The notes: generated by a model not told the origin, from the sequence alone. DNA of 64,000 nucleotides from Kluyvera cryocrescens NBRC 102467 (GCF_001571285.1 NZ_BCTM01000020.1:1-64000), one strand, 5' to 3'; positions 25,321-35,612 are shown, counted from the first letter of the stretch. Made by a program: numbers and translations.

Positions 25321-25367
25321 CGGTTCGGGCGCATGCTGCCATTGTGACGGCAATGACGCCCGGGCGG

Positions 25368-25475
25368 CTATTTCCGGCTACGCCACCAGCCCAGAATCAG
25401 ACCGGTCAGCACGCCGACCATGACCGGAGCGGCCAGATCGTGCCAGAACATCCACACCCACTGCATTAGCGTCAT
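25368..25475 (-). CDS. ldr: Ldr-family type I toxin peptide, copy 2 (35 aa)
   Basis: The peptide is identical to that of copy 1; the only coding difference seen is synonymous (a Leu codon near residue 28). The frame, start and stop are intact, so selection seems to keep both copies functional. It should be silenced by the copy 2 antisense RNA and, because the units are nearly identical, perhaps also by that of copy 1. Confidence 0.88.
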   Translation of the reverse strand: MTLMQWVWMFWHDLAAPVMVGVLTGLILGWWRSRK

Positions 25476-25531
25476 TGCGCCATCCTGATTGCAATGGCAA
25501 CGGTTCGCGGCTATTCTCAACTTGTCGAAGG

Positions 25532-25589
25532 TCAAGTTAGCCCCCGTTTTGTTGCCAGGTTTTTACCGAACAACGTGCGGGGGTTTTCT
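25532..25589 (+). ncRNA. rdl: Rdl-type antisense RNA antitoxin, copy 2
   Basis: Same element as copy 1, 465 bp downstream, with the TTAGCCCCCG..CGGGGGTTTTCT signature and terminator. Ends are approximate. Confidence 0.75.
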
Positions 25590-25891
25590 CTTTCCAGCAA
25601 CAGCTGCCGCCAGGGATCAAGCCCCCGCAACATTGCGCCTCTCCCGAGTAACGGGATTACGACGATCCTATAGCAAGCGCCATGCCGTCGACAATCGTTG
25701 AGTGCTGGATGGATATCCAGTTGTGCGTTTTTTAAGATTATCACCCGATAGCCACGCTCAATTTTTTGATATTAGGCTTTTATGCATGCGAATCACGCAC
25801 TGACGTTTGCACACAATTCGCCACACAACCTTCACCGTCGTTCTCGTATTTTCTGCTTAACTGGAAGTCTTGCCCGCTTTCGAGTACCGCT

Positions 25892-26797
25892 ATGGATCGT
25901 CGACAGTTTATATCGCGTTTTGCCGCCACTGCGCTGGTAGTGAAGTCCGGATCTATTTTTGCCGCGCCCGCCGTTAAATCTATCCAGACGCTGCCGCTGT
26001 GGCCGGGAACGCCTCCCGGCGGCGGTGGGCCTGTGGGCGAAATGATCACCACACCTAAGGGAGCGCAAACGCATATTGCCGTGCCATACCTGACCGTTAT
26101 GCAGCCAGCATCGTCGAAAGGCTATGGCGTGTTGATTGCCGCCGGTGGCGGTTTCCAGCGTATTGAGATGGCAATGGAGGCCTGGCCTGCGGCGTATTGG
26201 CTGGTTGAACGCGGATATACGGCCTACATGCTCAGCTATCGCTTACCGGGTGAAGGCTGGAACGATGGGCATAATGTGGCCTTGCAGGATGCGCAGCGAG
26301 CCCTGCGCATCCTGCGAAGCCGCGAGCAGCAGGTGAGCGTGTTGGGCTTTTCTGCTGGAGGACATCTGCTGGCAATGGCGGCGCTCCGGCCCGATTACCG
26401 CAGCTATCCGCTAGTGGACGCGTTGGACAATCAGCCAGCGCGGGCCGACAGCGCGGCGCTGATTTACCCAATCATTACGCTGGAAAAACCGTACACCCAC
26501 ACCGCAACGCACAAGATGCTGGTGGGTCACCGCGCAACGGGCGCGCAGGAGGCCGCCTGGTCGGTGCAAAACTACGTCAGGCCTCAGACGCCACCGGTGT
26601 TTCTGGTGCAGGCGGAAGATGACCCCGTTTCCAGCCCACAAAATACGTTAATTATGCAAGCTGCCTGCATTCGTGAACGGGTACCCGTCACGATGTATCG
26701 TTACCCAACCGGCGGTCACGGCTTTGCCATGGGCCGGCCGGGCACGCCAACCGTTAGCTGGCCGGGCCATTACGAAAAATGGTTACGGCAGGCATAA
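25892..26797 (+). CDS. exported alpha/beta hydrolase (acetyl-xylan-esterase/BD-FAE-like)
   Basis: The product has 301 residues from the ATG at 25892; the frame is open 42 codons upstream but that part is not protein-like. The N terminus MDRRQFISRFAATALVVKSG has twin arginines and a hydrophobic stretch, suggesting Tat export. The catalytic Ser lies in GFSAGGH, with the acid in AEDDPV and the His in GGHGF, all in alpha/beta hydrolase order. Homologues include acetyl esterases acting on decorated carbohydrates. No operon partner is close; it begins about 170 bp after the second ldr/rdl repeat. Confidence 0.8.
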   Translation: MDRRQFISRFAATALVVKSGSIFAAPAVKSIQTLPLWPGTPPGGGGPVGEMITTPKGAQTHIAVPYLTVMQPASSKGYGVLIAAGGGFQRIEMAMEAWPAAYWLVERGYTAYMLSYRLPGEGWNDGHNVALQDAQRALRILRSREQQVSVLGFSAGGHLLAMAALRPDYRSYPLVDALDNQPARADSAALIYPIITLEKPYTHTATHKMLVGHRATGAQEAAWSVQNYVRPQTPPVFLVQAEDDPVSSPQNTLIMQAACIRERVPVTMYRYPTGGHGFAMGRPGTPTVSWPGHYEKWLRQA

Positions 26798-26812
26798 AAG
26801 CGCGGCGCTGAA

Positions 26813-27106
26813 TCATTCCGCCTCAACCGGCGTCAGATAATCCAGGCGCAACGGTTCTGCTAGCAGGCTGTCCATCTGGCCAATAAAGGTCTGAAAATGG
26901 GGCAGGGAAATGTGCTCTTCCAGCGCAGCCTCGTCGACCCAGGATTCGCGCATGTAGAAGGTCTCAGGCTCATCGCGCAGTTGGAACAAAGCGTAATCCA
27001 GATTACCTTCCTCCTGGCGCGTTGGCAGCAGCAGGGCGCTTAGCGCCTGACGAAGCTGTTGTGTTTTACCGGCTTTCGCCTTCAATACCGCAATGATCGA
27101 AACCAT
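26813..27106 (-). CDS. ABM-domain monooxygenase (YgiN-like)
   Basis: The product has 97 residues from the ATG at 27106, one base after the stop of the dehydrogenase gene. It has the antibiotic biosynthesis monooxygenase fold: MVSIIAVLKAKAGKTQQLRQAL, EEGNLDYALFQLRDEPETFYMRESWVDEAALEEHI, PHFQTFIGQM. E. coli YgiN oxidises quinols; such small enzymes act without cofactor on quinones or polyketide-like phenols. Its pairing with a quinone reductase-like protein suggests a joint role in quinone turnover. The exact substrate is unknown. Confidence 0.82.
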   Translation of the reverse strand: MVSIIAVLKAKAGKTQQLRQALSALLLPTRQEEGNLDYALFQLRDEPETFYMRESWVDEAALEEHISLPHFQTFIGQMDSLLAEPLRLDYLTPVEAE

Positions 27107-27107
27107 C

Positions 27108-28115
27108 TCAAAACCCCTCCAGAACAATTTTGCCTACCGCACGGCCGGTTTCTAATTGTGCGTGGGCCTTTTGCAAATTTTCGGCGTTGATAGTGCCGTA
27201 ATGTTCGCCGAGCGTGGTTTTGATGGTTTGGTTATCAATCAGCGTCGCCACTTCGGTTAACAGTTGATGCTGAGCGACGATATCGCGAGTCTCAAACATG
27301 GAACGGGTGAACATAAACTCCCAGTGCAATGAAATGCTTTTTAGCTTCAGCGGCACCACATCCAGGCTTTGCGGATCGTCTATCAGCGCCAGTTTCCCCT
27401 GCGGGGCAAGGGCGGCGATCAGCTGTAAATAATGGCCTTCGGTATTATTCAGGCTAGCAACATGGGTGACTTCTTTGATACCAATGCGTGCCAGCTCTTC
27501 GCTCAGCGGTTGGTTGTGATCGATAACATGGTGTGCTCCGGCATCGCGTACCCACTTTTGGCTTTGCGGACGAGAGGCGGTACCAATTACCGTCATCCGG
27601 GTCAGTTTACTGGCCAACTGCGTCAGAATAGAACCGACGCCGCCGGCGGCTCCAACGATCAGCAACGTATCGCCAGCATTGCCGTCACGCTGGACGCCGA
27701 GACGATCGAACAGCAGTTCCCAGGCGGTGATAGCAGTCAGCGGCAGCGCTGCCGCCGAGGCGTTATCCAGCGTTTTGGGCTTCAGCGCCACGATACGCTC
27801 ATCGACAAGCTGGAATTCGCTATTACTGCCAGGGCGCCCTAACGCACCGGCGTACCAGACTTCATCACCGGGTGTGAATAAGGTGACGGCATCGCCTATC
27901 GCTTTCACTACGCCAACGGCGTCCCAGCCCAGTACTCTTGGCGTTTCGGAGGCGAATCCGGAGCGCACTTTGGTATCGACAGGGTTGACGGAAATGGCCT
28001 TAATTTCGACCAGAATATCGTGACCTTGAGCCTGCGGCATAGGGAGCTCGATGGCGTGAATAAACGGAATGTTGCTGCCTTCAGCGGCGGCGCGGGTAAT
28101 GGCAAAGGCTTTCAT
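27108..28115 (-). CDS. zinc-type alcohol dehydrogenase family / quinone oxidoreductase-like protein
   Basis: The product has 335 residues. The medium-chain dehydrogenase fold is shown by ISVNPVDTKVRSG, LGWDAVGVV near 63, PLTAITAWELLFDRLGV and the Rossmann motif VGAAGGVGSILTQLA (about 158-172). Catalytic zinc ligands of true alcohol dehydrogenases are lacking, as in the quinone oxidoreductase branch, so NADPH-dependent reduction of quinones or enones is likely. It is upstream of, and nearly touches, the ABM gene, so both form one transcription unit. Confidence 0.85.
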   Translation of the reverse strand: MKAFAITRAAAEGSNIPFIHAIELPMPQAQGHDILVEIKAISVNPVDTKVRSGFASETPRVLGWDAVGVVKAIGDAVTLFTPGDEVWYAGALGRPGSNSEFQLVDERIVALKPKTLDNASAAALPLTAITAWELLFDRLGVQRDGNAGDTLLIVGAAGGVGSILTQLASKLTRMTVIGTASRPQSQKWVRDAGAHHVIDHNQPLSEELARIGIKEVTHVASLNNTEGHYLQLIAALAPQGKLALIDDPQSLDVVPLKLKSISLHWEFMFTRSMFETRDIVAQHQLLTEVATLIDNQTIKTTLGEHYGTINAENLQKAHAQLETGRAVGKIVLEGF

Positions 28116-28225
28116 AATATCTCCGGGTCATGTTCTGCAATACCCGGATAGTAGGCGCAAGCGGCAAGGGTAAAAATAGCCCGCGGGCAATAACAGTTAT
28201 ACGCAAATCGCGAAAATCACCTCAG

Positions 28226-29038
28226 TCAGAGGCGTTCATAGAAGATCTCTTCTTCCTCCATACGCTCTTCAATTTGCCGGGTGACCCGCTGTAATGCCGC
28301 CAAATGTTTCTCCGCCGCCTGCTCGATGGTCATCGCTTTGGCGATATAAACAAGGTTGAGACAGCCGATGACGCGCGCCTGGCTGCGCACCGGAACGGCG
28401 ATGGAGGCAATTTTCTGCTCTAGCTGCCAGCCCTGGAAGTTCGCGCCATAGCCGTTTTGCCGCGTTCGTTCGAGGATGGCGTGGAGTTTTTCCGGTTCGC
28501 GCGCCAGTTGGTATTCCTCCTCCGGACGACCGGCCAGCATATCGATAATCGGCTGGCGTTCGCTGTCCGGTGAGAAGGCAAGCCAGGTGAGGCCTGATGC
28601 GGTCAACAGCAGCGGCAGGCGACGCCCCACCATTGAGCGGTGAAAGGAGAGACGGCTGAAACGGTGTGTGGTCTCGCGCACCACCATTGCATCGACGTCC
28701 AAAGTGGTTAAATCGGTGGGCCAAATGACTTCGCGCAATAATTCGCCAAGTAGCGGTGTGGCGAGTGCAGAAATCCAATGCTCGTCACGAAATCCCTCGC
28801 TTAACTGCCGAACTTTGAGGGTTAAGCGAAAACTGTCGTCTGACAGGCTGCGACGGACATAGCCCTCTTCCTGTAGGGTCTCCAGCAGCCGTCGTACGGT
28901 GGTGCGATGCAGGCCGCTAAACTCCGCCAGGGTCGCGGTGGATGCGCCTCCGTCAAATTTGTTTAACAAATTTAGCAACAATAAACCGCGGGTTAATCCG
29001 CGGACGGTTTTGTAGTCTGTTCCATCACCACTATTCAT
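28226..29038 (-). CDS. mhpR: MhpR, IclR-family activator of the mhp operon
   Basis: The product has 270 residues from the ATG at 29038, which has a GCGGGA ribosome-binding site (an ATG four codons upstream at 29050 is possible). It matches E. coli MhpR throughout: YKTVRGLTRGLLLLN, GLHRTTVRRLLETLQEEGYVRRS (winged helix-turn-helix, about residues 20-70) and FSRLSFHRSMVGRRLPLL in the effector domain. It binds 3-(3-hydroxyphenyl)propionate and activates the divergent catabolic operon. The C-terminal 15 residues differ from E. coli. Confidence 0.96.
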   Translation of the reverse strand: MNSGDGTDYKTVRGLTRGLLLLNLLNKFDGGASTATLAEFSGLHRTTVRRLLETLQEEGYVRRSLSDDSFRLTLKVRQLSEGFRDEHWISALATPLLGELLREVIWPTDLTTLDVDAMVVRETTHRFSRLSFHRSMVGRRLPLLLTASGLTWLAFSPDSERQPIIDMLAGRPEEEYQLAREPEKLHAILERTRQNGYGANFQGWQLEQKIASIAVPVRSQARVIGCLNLVYIAKAMTIEQAAEKHLAALQRVTRQIEERMEEEEIFYERL

Positions 29039-29068
29039 TATTCCCGCCATTTATTTATCTAAAACAAC

Positions 29069-29089
29069 GATGTGCACTTGGTGCACATC
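29069..29089. promoter_or_regulatory. MhpR operator in the mhpR-mhpA gap
   Basis: GATGTGCACTTGGTGCACATC is a 21-bp palindrome (one central base unpaired) close to the E. coli MhpR box, which contains GGTGCACCTGGTGCACA. The remaining gap up to 29226 should hold the mhpA promoter; a cAMP-CRP site expected from E. coli could not be located by eye. Confidence 0.85.
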
Positions 29090-29226
29090 CGGGCTTGTTT
29101 TGATTGTAGCGCAAATCCCCGGACATATACTGCGTCCATTATAAAAATATCTTTACATCAAATTAACAAGTGCCGATTGCTGTTAACCGCAACCGACCGC
29201 TTGGTCCGAGTCGTGAGGTATAGAAG

Positions 29227-30891
29227 ATGACAACATCCAATCCGGATATCCAACCCGCAGTGCAACACCAAGTTCAGGTCGCTATCGCTGGCGCCGGCCC
29301 GGTCGGGCTGATGATGGCGAACTACCTGGGCCAGATGGGCGTGGAAGTATTAGTGGTCGAAAAGCTCGATAAGCTTATCGACTATCCCCGCGCTATCGGC
29401 ATTGACGATGAAGCGCTACGCACCATGCAGTCCGTGAATCTCGTCGATAAGGTCTTGCCGCATACCACGCCGTGGCACGCCATGCGTTTTCTGACGCCAA
29501 AAGGGCGCTGTTTTGCCGATATTCAGCCGATGACCGATGAGTTTGGCTGGTCGCGTCGTAACGCATTTATCCAACCGCAGGTGGATGAGGTGATGTATCA
29601 GGGGCTAAAACGCTTCCCAAACGTTCGCTGCCTGTTCTCACGCGAACTCGAAGCCTTTAGTCAAAATGGTGACAGTGTCACTATTAATGTGAAGGGCGCT
29701 GACGGTGAACGTGAAACCATTAAGGCCGACTGGCTGGTAGCTTGCGATGGCGGTGCAAGCGTGATTCGCCGCACGCTCAACGTGCCGTTTGAAGGCAAAA
29801 CTGCCCCCAACCAGTGGATTGTTATCGATATCGCCAACGACCCGCTGGCCACGCCCCATATTTATCTGTGCTGCGATCCGGTGCGTCCGTACGTCTCCGC
29901 CGCGCTGCCGCACGGTGTCCGTCGTTTCGAATTTATGGTGATGCCTGGGGAAACCGAGGCGCAGCTCAGCCAGCCGGATAACATGCGGCAGTTGCTCAGC
30001 CAGGTGTTGCCAGATCCCGACAACGTTGAGCTGATTCGCCAGCGCGTTTATACCCACAACGCCCGTCTGGCCGAACGCTTCCGGATTGACCGCGTCCTGC
30101 TCGCGGGCGACGCGGCCCACATCATGCCGGTTTGGCAGGGGCAGGGTTACAACAGCGGTATGCGCGACGCCTTCAATCTGGCGTGGAAACTGGCGCTGGT
30201 GGTGAACGGAAAAGCCGGTGACGCGCTGCTGGATAGCTATCAACAGGAACGCCGCGATCACGCCAAGGCGATGATTGATCTCTCGGTTACCGCCGGTAAC
30301 GTTCTGGCACCGCCGAAACGCTGGCACGGCGCGGTACGTGATGGTATTTCCTGGCTACTGAACTATATCCCGCCGGTGAAACGCTACTTCCTTGAAATGC
30401 GCTTTAAACCGATGCCGCAGTATCGTGAAGGGGCGCTATTGCTGGAAGGCGATGCGAAACGCTCGCCGGTCGGCAAGATGTTTATTCAACCGAAAGTCAC
30501 TCGGGAAAACGGCGATGTGATGCTGCTTGATGAGGTGATTGGCGCGAAATTTGCGGTGATTGCCTGGGGATGTAATCCGCTGTGGGGAATGAATGCCAGC
30601 CAGTTGGCGCAATGGCGTGAATTAGGCACCTGTTTTATTCAGGTGGTGCCGGAGGTGCAAATCCGTACTCCGCAGGACAATTTCGATGGCGTTATCCGCA
30701 TTGGTGATACCCAAAACCGCCTGAAAACCTGGTTTGCCGCACAGGATGCGTCGATTGCCATCGTACGCCCGGATCGTTTTGTCGCCGCGCTGGCGATTCC
30801 GCAAACCTTAAATCAAAAACTCGACAAACTCGCTCACGTGATGGCCTTAACCCGCGTGGCTTCAGAGCTTCACGTTGAAAAGGTGGCCTAA
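29227..30891 (+). CDS. mhpA: MhpA, 3-(3-hydroxyphenyl)propionate hydroxylase
   Basis: The product has 554 residues, as in E. coli. It is an FAD- and NADH-dependent class A flavoprotein hydroxylase that makes 2,3-dihydroxyphenylpropionate. The FAD motif [17 protein letters not shown] is at about residues 21-37, the DG fingerprint [13 protein letters not shown] near 178 and the second FAD motif [13 protein letters not shown] near 295. It opens the catabolic operon behind the MhpR box and precedes mhpB by one base. Confidence 0.97.
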   Translation: MTTSNPDIQPAVQHQVQVAIAGAGPVGLMMANYLGQMGVEVLVVEKLDKLIDYPRAIGIDDEALRTMQSVNLVDKVLPHTTPWHAMRFLTPKGRCFADIQPMTDEFGWSRRNAFIQPQVDEVMYQGLKRFPNVRCLFSRELEAFSQNGDSVTINVKGADGERETIKADWLVACDGGASVIRRTLNVPFEGKTAPNQWIVIDIANDPLATPHIYLCCDPVRPYVSAALPHGVRRFEFMVMPGETEAQLSQPDNMRQLLSQVLPDPDNVELIRQRVYTHNARLAERFRIDRVLLAGDAAHIMPVWQGQGYNSGMRDAFNLAWKLALVVNGKAGDALLDSYQQERRDHAKAMIDLSVTAGNVLAPPKRWHGAVRDGISWLLNYIPPVKRYFLEMRFKPMPQYREGALLLEGDAKRSPVGKMFIQPKVTRENGDVMLLDEVIGAKFAVIAWGCNPLWGMNASQLAQWRELGTCFIQVVPEVQIRTPQDNFDGVIRIGDTQNRLKTWFAAQDASIAIVRPDRFVAALAIPQTLNQKLDKLAHVMALTRVASELHVEKVA

Positions 30892-30892
30892 G

Positions 30893-31837
30893 ATGAATGC
30901 CTATCTCCACTGTCTCTCTCACACGCCGCTGGTGGGCTACGTCGATCCAGAGCAAGCGGTGCTGGATGAGGTCAACGGTGTCATTGCCGCTGCCCACGAC
31001 CGTATTGCTGACTTCGCACCAGAACTGGTGGTGCTGTACGCCCCGGATCACTACAACGGCTTTTTCTATGACGTCATGCCGCCATTTTGCCTGGGCGTGG
31101 GGGCCACCTCAATTGGTGACTTTTCCAGCGCCGCCGGCGAACTGCCGGTGCCGGGTGAACTGGCGGAAGCCTGCGCTCATTCGGTGATGAAAAGCGGCAT
31201 CGATCTCGCCGTCTCCTACTGCATGCAGGTGGATCATGGCTTTGCCCAACCCCTGGAGCTACTGCTCGGCGGGCTGGATAAAGTGCCGGTGCTACCGGTG
31301 TTTATCAACGGTGTAGCCACGCCGCTGCCGGGGTTCCAGCGTACCCGCATGCTGGGCGAAGCGATGGGGCGTTTTCTGTCAACGCTGAATAAGCGGGTGC
31401 TGATTTTAGGTTCCGGCGGTCTGTCGCATCAGCCGCCGGTACCGGAGCTGGCGAAAGTGGATGCGCATATGCGCGATCGCCTGTTGGGCAGCGGCAAACA
31501 ACTGCCGGCAGATGAACGCGAACTGCGCCAGCGTCGGGTAATTGAAGCCGCGGAACGGTTTGTTGAAGACCAGAAGACGTTACACCCGCTTAACCCTATC
31601 TGGGACAACCAGTTTATGACGCTGCTTGAGCAGCGCCGTCTGGCCGAGCTGGACGCTATCAGCAACGAAGAGCTGTCAGCGATTGCCGGCAAATCAACGC
31701 ACGAAGTGAAAACCTGGGCTGCCGCCTTTGCCACGTTGTCCGCCATGGGCAATTACCGCACGGAAGGCCGCTACTATCGCCCGATCCCCGAGTGGATCGC
31801 CGGATTCGGCTCCCTGAGCGCCAAAACAACGAATTGA
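30893..31837 (+). CDS. mhpB: MhpB, 2,3-dihydroxyphenylpropionate 1,2-dioxygenase
   Basis: The product has 314 residues from the ATG at 30893, equal to E. coli MhpB. It is a type III (LigB-like) extradiol dioxygenase that opens the ring meta to the side chain using Fe2+. The signatures [32 protein letters not shown], and [16 protein letters not shown] supply iron-ligand histidines (near residues 9, 51 and 118). It is tightly coupled to mhpA and 17 bp ahead of mhpC. Confidence 0.97.
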   Translation: MNAYLHCLSHTPLVGYVDPEQAVLDEVNGVIAAAHDRIADFAPELVVLYAPDHYNGFFYDVMPPFCLGVGATSIGDFSSAAGELPVPGELAEACAHSVMKSGIDLAVSYCMQVDHGFAQPLELLLGGLDKVPVLPVFINGVATPLPGFQRTRMLGEAMGRFLSTLNKRVLILGSGGLSHQPPVPELAKVDAHMRDRLLGSGKQLPADERELRQRRVIEAAERFVEDQKTLHPLNPIWDNQFMTLLEQRRLAELDAISNEELSAIAGKSTHEVKTWAAAFATLSAMGNYRTEGRYYRPIPEWIAGFGSLSAKTTN

Positions 31838-31854
31838 TTAAGCAGGAGAATATC

Positions 31855-32721
31855 ATGAGCTATCAACCACAAACCGAAGCCGCAACCAGCCGTTTTCTCA
31901 ATGTCGACGAAGCCGGACAGACGCTGCGTATCCACTACAACGATTGTGGTCAGGGGGACGAAACCGTAGTTCTGCTGCACGGGTCCGGCCCAGGGGCAAC
32001 CGGATGGGCAAACTTCAGCCGCAACATTGACCCGTTAGTGGAGGCAGGCTATCGCGTGCTGTTACTGGACTGCCCGGGCTGGGGGAAAAGCGACTCTATT
32101 GTCAACGCCGGTTCCCGTTCCGATCTTAACGCCCGCATTCTAAAAAGCGTGGTCGATCAGCTGGATATCGAGAAAGTGCATTTGCTGGGCAACTCAATGG
32201 GTGGCCACAGCGCGGTCGCCTTTACCCTAACGTGGCCTGAGCGGGTGGGCAAACTGGTTCTGATGGGCGGTGGCACCGGCGGCATGAGCCTGCTTACCCC
32301 GATGCCGACCGAAGGCATCAAGCTGCTCAACGGTCTGTATCGCGAGCCGACCATCGAAAATCTCAAGAAGATGATGAACATTTTCGTCTACGACACCAGC
32401 GATTTGACCGAGGCGCTGTTTGAAGCCCGTCTTAACAACATGCTGTCGCGTCGCGATCATCTGGAAAACTTTATTAAAAGCCTGGAAGCCAACCCGAAAC
32501 AGTTCCCGGACTTCGGGCCGCGTCTGGGGGAAATTAACGCACAGACTTTGGTGGTCTGGGGCCGTAACGATCGATTCGTCCCGATGGACGCTGGGCTGCG
32601 TCTGCTTTCGGGTATTAACGGCTCGGAGCTGCATATTTACCGCGATTGCGGGCACTGGGCGCAGTGGGAGCATGCGGATGCCTTCAACCAACTGGTACTG
32701 AACTTCCTCGACCGCGCTTAA
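31855..32721 (+). CDS. mhpC: MhpC, C-C bond hydrolase
   Basis: The product has 288 residues from the ATG at 31855, preceded by AGGAG; it begins [20 protein letters not shown], nearly identical to E. coli. It splits the ring-fission product to succinate and 2-hydroxypenta-2,4-dienoate. The alpha/beta hydrolase triad is Ser110 (LLGNSMGGH), Asp near 235 (WGRNDRF) and His near 263 (RDCGHWAQW), with the oxyanion segment HGSGPGATG. Confidence 0.97.
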   Translation: MSYQPQTEAATSRFLNVDEAGQTLRIHYNDCGQGDETVVLLHGSGPGATGWANFSRNIDPLVEAGYRVLLLDCPGWGKSDSIVNAGSRSDLNARILKSVVDQLDIEKVHLLGNSMGGHSAVAFTLTWPERVGKLVLMGGGTGGMSLLTPMPTEGIKLLNGLYREPTIENLKKMMNIFVYDTSDLTEALFEARLNNMLSRRDHLENFIKSLEANPKQFPDFGPRLGEINAQTLVVWGRNDRFVPMDAGLRLLSGINGSELHIYRDCGHWAQWEHADAFNQLVLNFLDRA

Positions 32722-32730
32722 GGAATCGAC

Positions 32731-33540
32731 ATGTCAAATTACTCTCTGGAATCGCTGGCGCAGGCTTTACGCCATGCCGAAGAACACGGCCAAACCATTG
32801 AGCCGCTGCGTGAGATGATCGGCCTGCAAAATGCCGAAGCGGCGTATGCCATTCAGCGTATTAACGTTGAGTACGGTGTGGCGCAGGGGCGTCGTATCGT
32901 GGGGCGTAAAGTGGGGTTAACCCATCCCAAAGTGCAGCAGCAGTTGGGCGTTGATCAGCCGGATTTCGGCACGCTGTTTGCCGACATGTGCTACGGCGAT
33001 AACGAAACTATCCCATTTGGTCGCGTGCTGCAGCCAAAAATTGAAGCGGAAATTGCGCTGATACTGAACCGCGATTTACCGCACGCCGATACCACCTTTG
33101 ACGAGCTATTCAACGCCATCGAATGGGTGGTTCCAGCGCTGGAAGTGGTCGGCAGCCGCGTACGCGACTGGTCGATTAAATTCGTTGATACGGTGGCAGA
33201 TAACGCCTCCTGCGGCGTGTACGTGGTCGGCGGGCCGGCGCAGCGCCCGGCATCGCTGGATCTGAAAAACTGCGCCATGACGATGACGCGTAACCACGAA
33301 GAGGTTTCCAACGGACGCGGCAGCGAATGCTTAGGCCATCCGCTCAACGCCGCGGTATGGCTGGCTCGCAAAATGGCCAGCCTCGGTGAACCGCTGCGGG
33401 CGGGCGATATCGTTCTGACCGGCGCGCTCGGTCCGATGGTTGCGGTTAACCCGGGCGATCGTTTTGACGCGTTTATCGAAGGCATTGGATCGGTATCCGC
33501 GACGTTTTCTGCCAAAGAGCAAGAAGGAAAGCAGTCATGA
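32731..33540 (+). CDS. mhpD: MhpD, 2-hydroxypenta-2,4-dienoate hydratase
   Basis: The product has 269 residues, equal to E. coli. It adds water to form 4-hydroxy-2-oxovalerate. The fumarylacetoacetase-like fold carries metal ligands in [10 protein letters not shown] (two Glu) and SWxxKF-type [15 protein letters not shown]. It overlaps mhpF by four bases. Confidence 0.96.
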   Translation: MSNYSLESLAQALRHAEEHGQTIEPLREMIGLQNAEAAYAIQRINVEYGVAQGRRIVGRKVGLTHPKVQQQLGVDQPDFGTLFADMCYGDNETIPFGRVLQPKIEAEIALILNRDLPHADTTFDELFNAIEWVVPALEVVGSRVRDWSIKFVDTVADNASCGVYVVGGPAQRPASLDLKNCAMTMTRNHEEVSNGRGSECLGHPLNAAVWLARKMASLGEPLRAGDIVLTGALGPMVAVNPGDRFDAFIEGIGSVSATFSAKEQEGKQS

Positions 33541-34487
33541 GTAAATGCAAAGTCGCCATCATCGGTTCCGGCAACATCGGTACCGATCTGATGATCAAAA
33601 TTCTCCGCCACGGCAAGCACCTTGAAATGTCAGTGATGGTGGGGATTGACCCAAACTCCGACGGCCTGGCGCGCGCCAGCCGGATGGGCGTCGCGACCAC
33701 TCATGAAGGGGTGAGCGGGCTGATGGCGATGAAAGAGTTCGCCGATATCGACATTGTGTTTGACGCCACTAGCGCCGGGGCACACATCAAAAACGACGCG
33801 GCGTTGCGCGAGGCCAAACCGGATATTCGGTTGATCGATCTGACGCCAGCGGCAATTGGCCCGTACTGCGTACCGGTGGTCAACCTGGATCAAAACCTCT
33901 CCCAGGGTAACGTCAATATGGTGACCTGCGGCGGCCAGGCAACGATCCCGATGGTGGCGGCGGTTTCGCGGGTGGCGAAAGTGCACTATGCCGAAATCAT
34001 CGCCTCAATTTCCAGTAAATCCGCCGGCCCGGGTACGCGCGCCAACATTGATGAATTTACCGAAACCACCTCGCAGGCGATTGAAGTGGTGGGCGGCGCG
34101 GCGAAAGGTAAAGCCATTATTATCCTTAACCCGGCAGAGCCGCCGGTGATGATGCGCGATACGGTCTATGTGCTGAGCGAGGCAGCATCGCAGGTGGAGA
34201 TCGAGGCTTCCATCGCCGAGATGGCCGCGGCGGTGCAGGCCTATGTGCCGGGCTATCGCCTGAAACAGAAAGTCCAGTTTGAGGTTATTCCTGCGGATAA
34301 ACCGGTCAACATCCCGGGCGTGGGGCAGTTCTCCGGGCTGAAAACGGCCGTCTATCTGGAAGTTGAAGGGGCGGCGCACTATCTGCCGGCCTACGCTGGC
34401 AATCTCGACATTATGACCTCGGCGGCGATGTCGACCGCCGAAAAAATGGCCCAAACGCGGGTGAACGTGGCAGGAGAAGTCGCATGA
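33537..34487 (+). CDS. mhpF: MhpF, acylating acetaldehyde dehydrogenase
   Basis: The product has 316 residues, as in E. coli. It oxidises the acetaldehyde released by MhpE to acetyl-CoA with NAD+; the two proteins form a channelling complex. The NAD-binding motif [11 protein letters not shown] is at residues 8-18 and the thiol Cys131 sits in [11 protein letters not shown]. It overlaps mhpD and mhpE by four bases each (ATGA). Confidence 0.97.
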   Translation: MSKCKVAIIGSGNIGTDLMIKILRHGKHLEMSVMVGIDPNSDGLARASRMGVATTHEGVSGLMAMKEFADIDIVFDATSAGAHIKNDAALREAKPDIRLIDLTPAAIGPYCVPVVNLDQNLSQGNVNMVTCGGQATIPMVAAVSRVAKVHYAEIIASISSKSAGPGTRANIDEFTETTSQAIEVVGGAAKGKAIIILNPAEPPVMMRDTVYVLSEAASQVEIEASIAEMAAAVQAYVPGYRLKQKVQFEVIPADKPVNIPGVGQFSGLKTAVYLEVEGAAHYLPAYAGNLDIMTSAAMSTAEKMAQTRVNVAGEVA

Positions 34488-35503
34488 ACGGTAAAAAACT
34501 CTATATCTCGGACGTGACGCTGCGCGACGGCATGCACGCCATCCGCCATCAGTATTCGTTAGACAACGTGCGCCAGATTGCCAAAGCGCTGGATGACGCG
34601 CGCGTTGACTCCATCGAAGTGGCGCACGGTGACGGCCTACAGGGCTCCAGCTTTAACTATGGCTTCGGCGCCCACAGCGACGTTGAGTGGATTGCGGCGG
34701 CGGCGGAAGTGGTCACCCACAGTAAGATCGCCACGCTGCTGATCCCTGGAATCGGCACGCTGCACGATCTCAAAAATGCGTACCAGGCAGGCGCGCGCGT
34801 GGTGCGCGTTGCCACGCACTGCACCGAAGCGGATGTTTCCGCTCAGCACATTGCCTATGCACGCGAGCTGGGAATGGACACCGTTGGTTTCCTGATGATG
34901 AGCCATATGACTACCCCGGAAAATCTGGCGAAGCAGGCCAAATTGATGGAAGGCTACGGTGCGACCTGTATCTACGTGGTGGACTCCGGCGGCGCGATGA
35001 ATATGAACGACATTCGTGACCGCTTCCGCGCGCTCAAAGATGTGCTCAAGCCCGAAACGCAAACCGGCATGCACGCTCACCATAACCTGAGCCTGGGCGT
35101 GGCCAACTCGCTGGTGGCGGTCGAAGAGGGCTGCGATCGTATTGATGCCAGCCTCGCCGGGATGGGCGCAGGGGCCGGTAATGCGCCGCTGGAGGTGTTT
35201 ATCGCCGCCGCGGATAAACAGGGCTGGCAGCACGGTACCGATCTCTACGCGCTGATGGCGGCCGCTGACGATCTGGTGCGTCCATTGCAGGATCGCCCCG
35301 TCCGCGTGGACCGTGAAACGTTGGCGCTGGGCTATGCCGGTGTCTATTCCAGCTTCCTGCGCCACAGCGAAGTGGCCGCCGTGCGCTATGGCCTGAGCGC
35401 GGTTGATATTCTGGTGGAGCTGGGTAAACGCCGAATGGTTGGCGGTCAGGAAGATATGATCGTTGACGTGGCGTTGGATCTGAAAGCCAAAGCGCAAGCC
35501 TGA
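34484..35503 (+). CDS. mhpE: MhpE, 4-hydroxy-2-oxovalerate aldolase
   Basis: The product has 339 residues (E. coli 337). It is a DRE-TIM metallolyase that yields pyruvate and acetaldehyde. Metal- and substrate-binding motifs are [14 protein letters not shown] (residues 9-22, RDG with Asp), [12 protein letters not shown] and [15 protein letters not shown] (two His). The C-terminal communication domain that contacts MhpF is present. It is coupled to mhpF by overlap. Confidence 0.97.
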   Translation: MNGKKLYISDVTLRDGMHAIRHQYSLDNVRQIAKALDDARVDSIEVAHGDGLQGSSFNYGFGAHSDVEWIAAAAEVVTHSKIATLLIPGIGTLHDLKNAYQAGARVVRVATHCTEADVSAQHIAYARELGMDTVGFLMMSHMTTPENLAKQAKLMEGYGATCIYVVDSGGAMNMNDIRDRFRALKDVLKPETQTGMHAHHNLSLGVANSLVAVEEGCDRIDASLAGMGAGAGNAPLEVFIAAADKQGWQHGTDLYALMAAADDLVRPLQDRPVRVDRETLALGYAGVYSSFLRHSEVAAVRYGLSAVDILVELGKRRMVGGQEDMIVDVALDLKAKAQA

Positions 35504-35510
35504 TAATGAT

Positions 35511-35580
35511 CCGGTCGGCAATGTATCGACCGGGCGAACGAGAATGAAAAAAACAATGTGGCCGGCAACGTATCGGCCAC
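35511..35580 (+). repeat. two related hairpins between mhpE and mhpT
   Basis: CCGGTCG/CGACCGG (35511-35517 with 35527-35533) and GTGGCCG/CGGCCAC (35558-35564 with 35574-35580) have the same 9-base loop (GCAAYGTAT) and start 47 bp apart; the second is followed by CTTTTAA and could terminate or attenuate before mhpT. The right-hand stem differs from the left only by compensating changes. Confidence 0.7.
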
Positions 35581-35612
35581 CTTTTAACCTGCACTCTACG
35601 AAAGGTCGCACG

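Larger units (their letters stand above)
25288..25722. repeat. long direct repeat copy 2 (LDR-type unit)
   Basis: Second tandem unit, same order of elements as copy 1 and offset by 465 bp. Differences seen include a silent change in the toxin gene and substitutions in the terminator stem and near the right end. Beyond 25722 the sequences diverge. Confidence 0.9.

Noticed and set aside
24823-25722. Insertion sequence or CRISPR-like repeat
   Set aside because: Two copies only, no transposase, no terminal inverted repeats or target duplication; the content is an ldr/rdl pair.
29638-30327. 229-codon minus-strand frame
   Set aside because: Lies antisense within mhpA and looks like a composition artefact.
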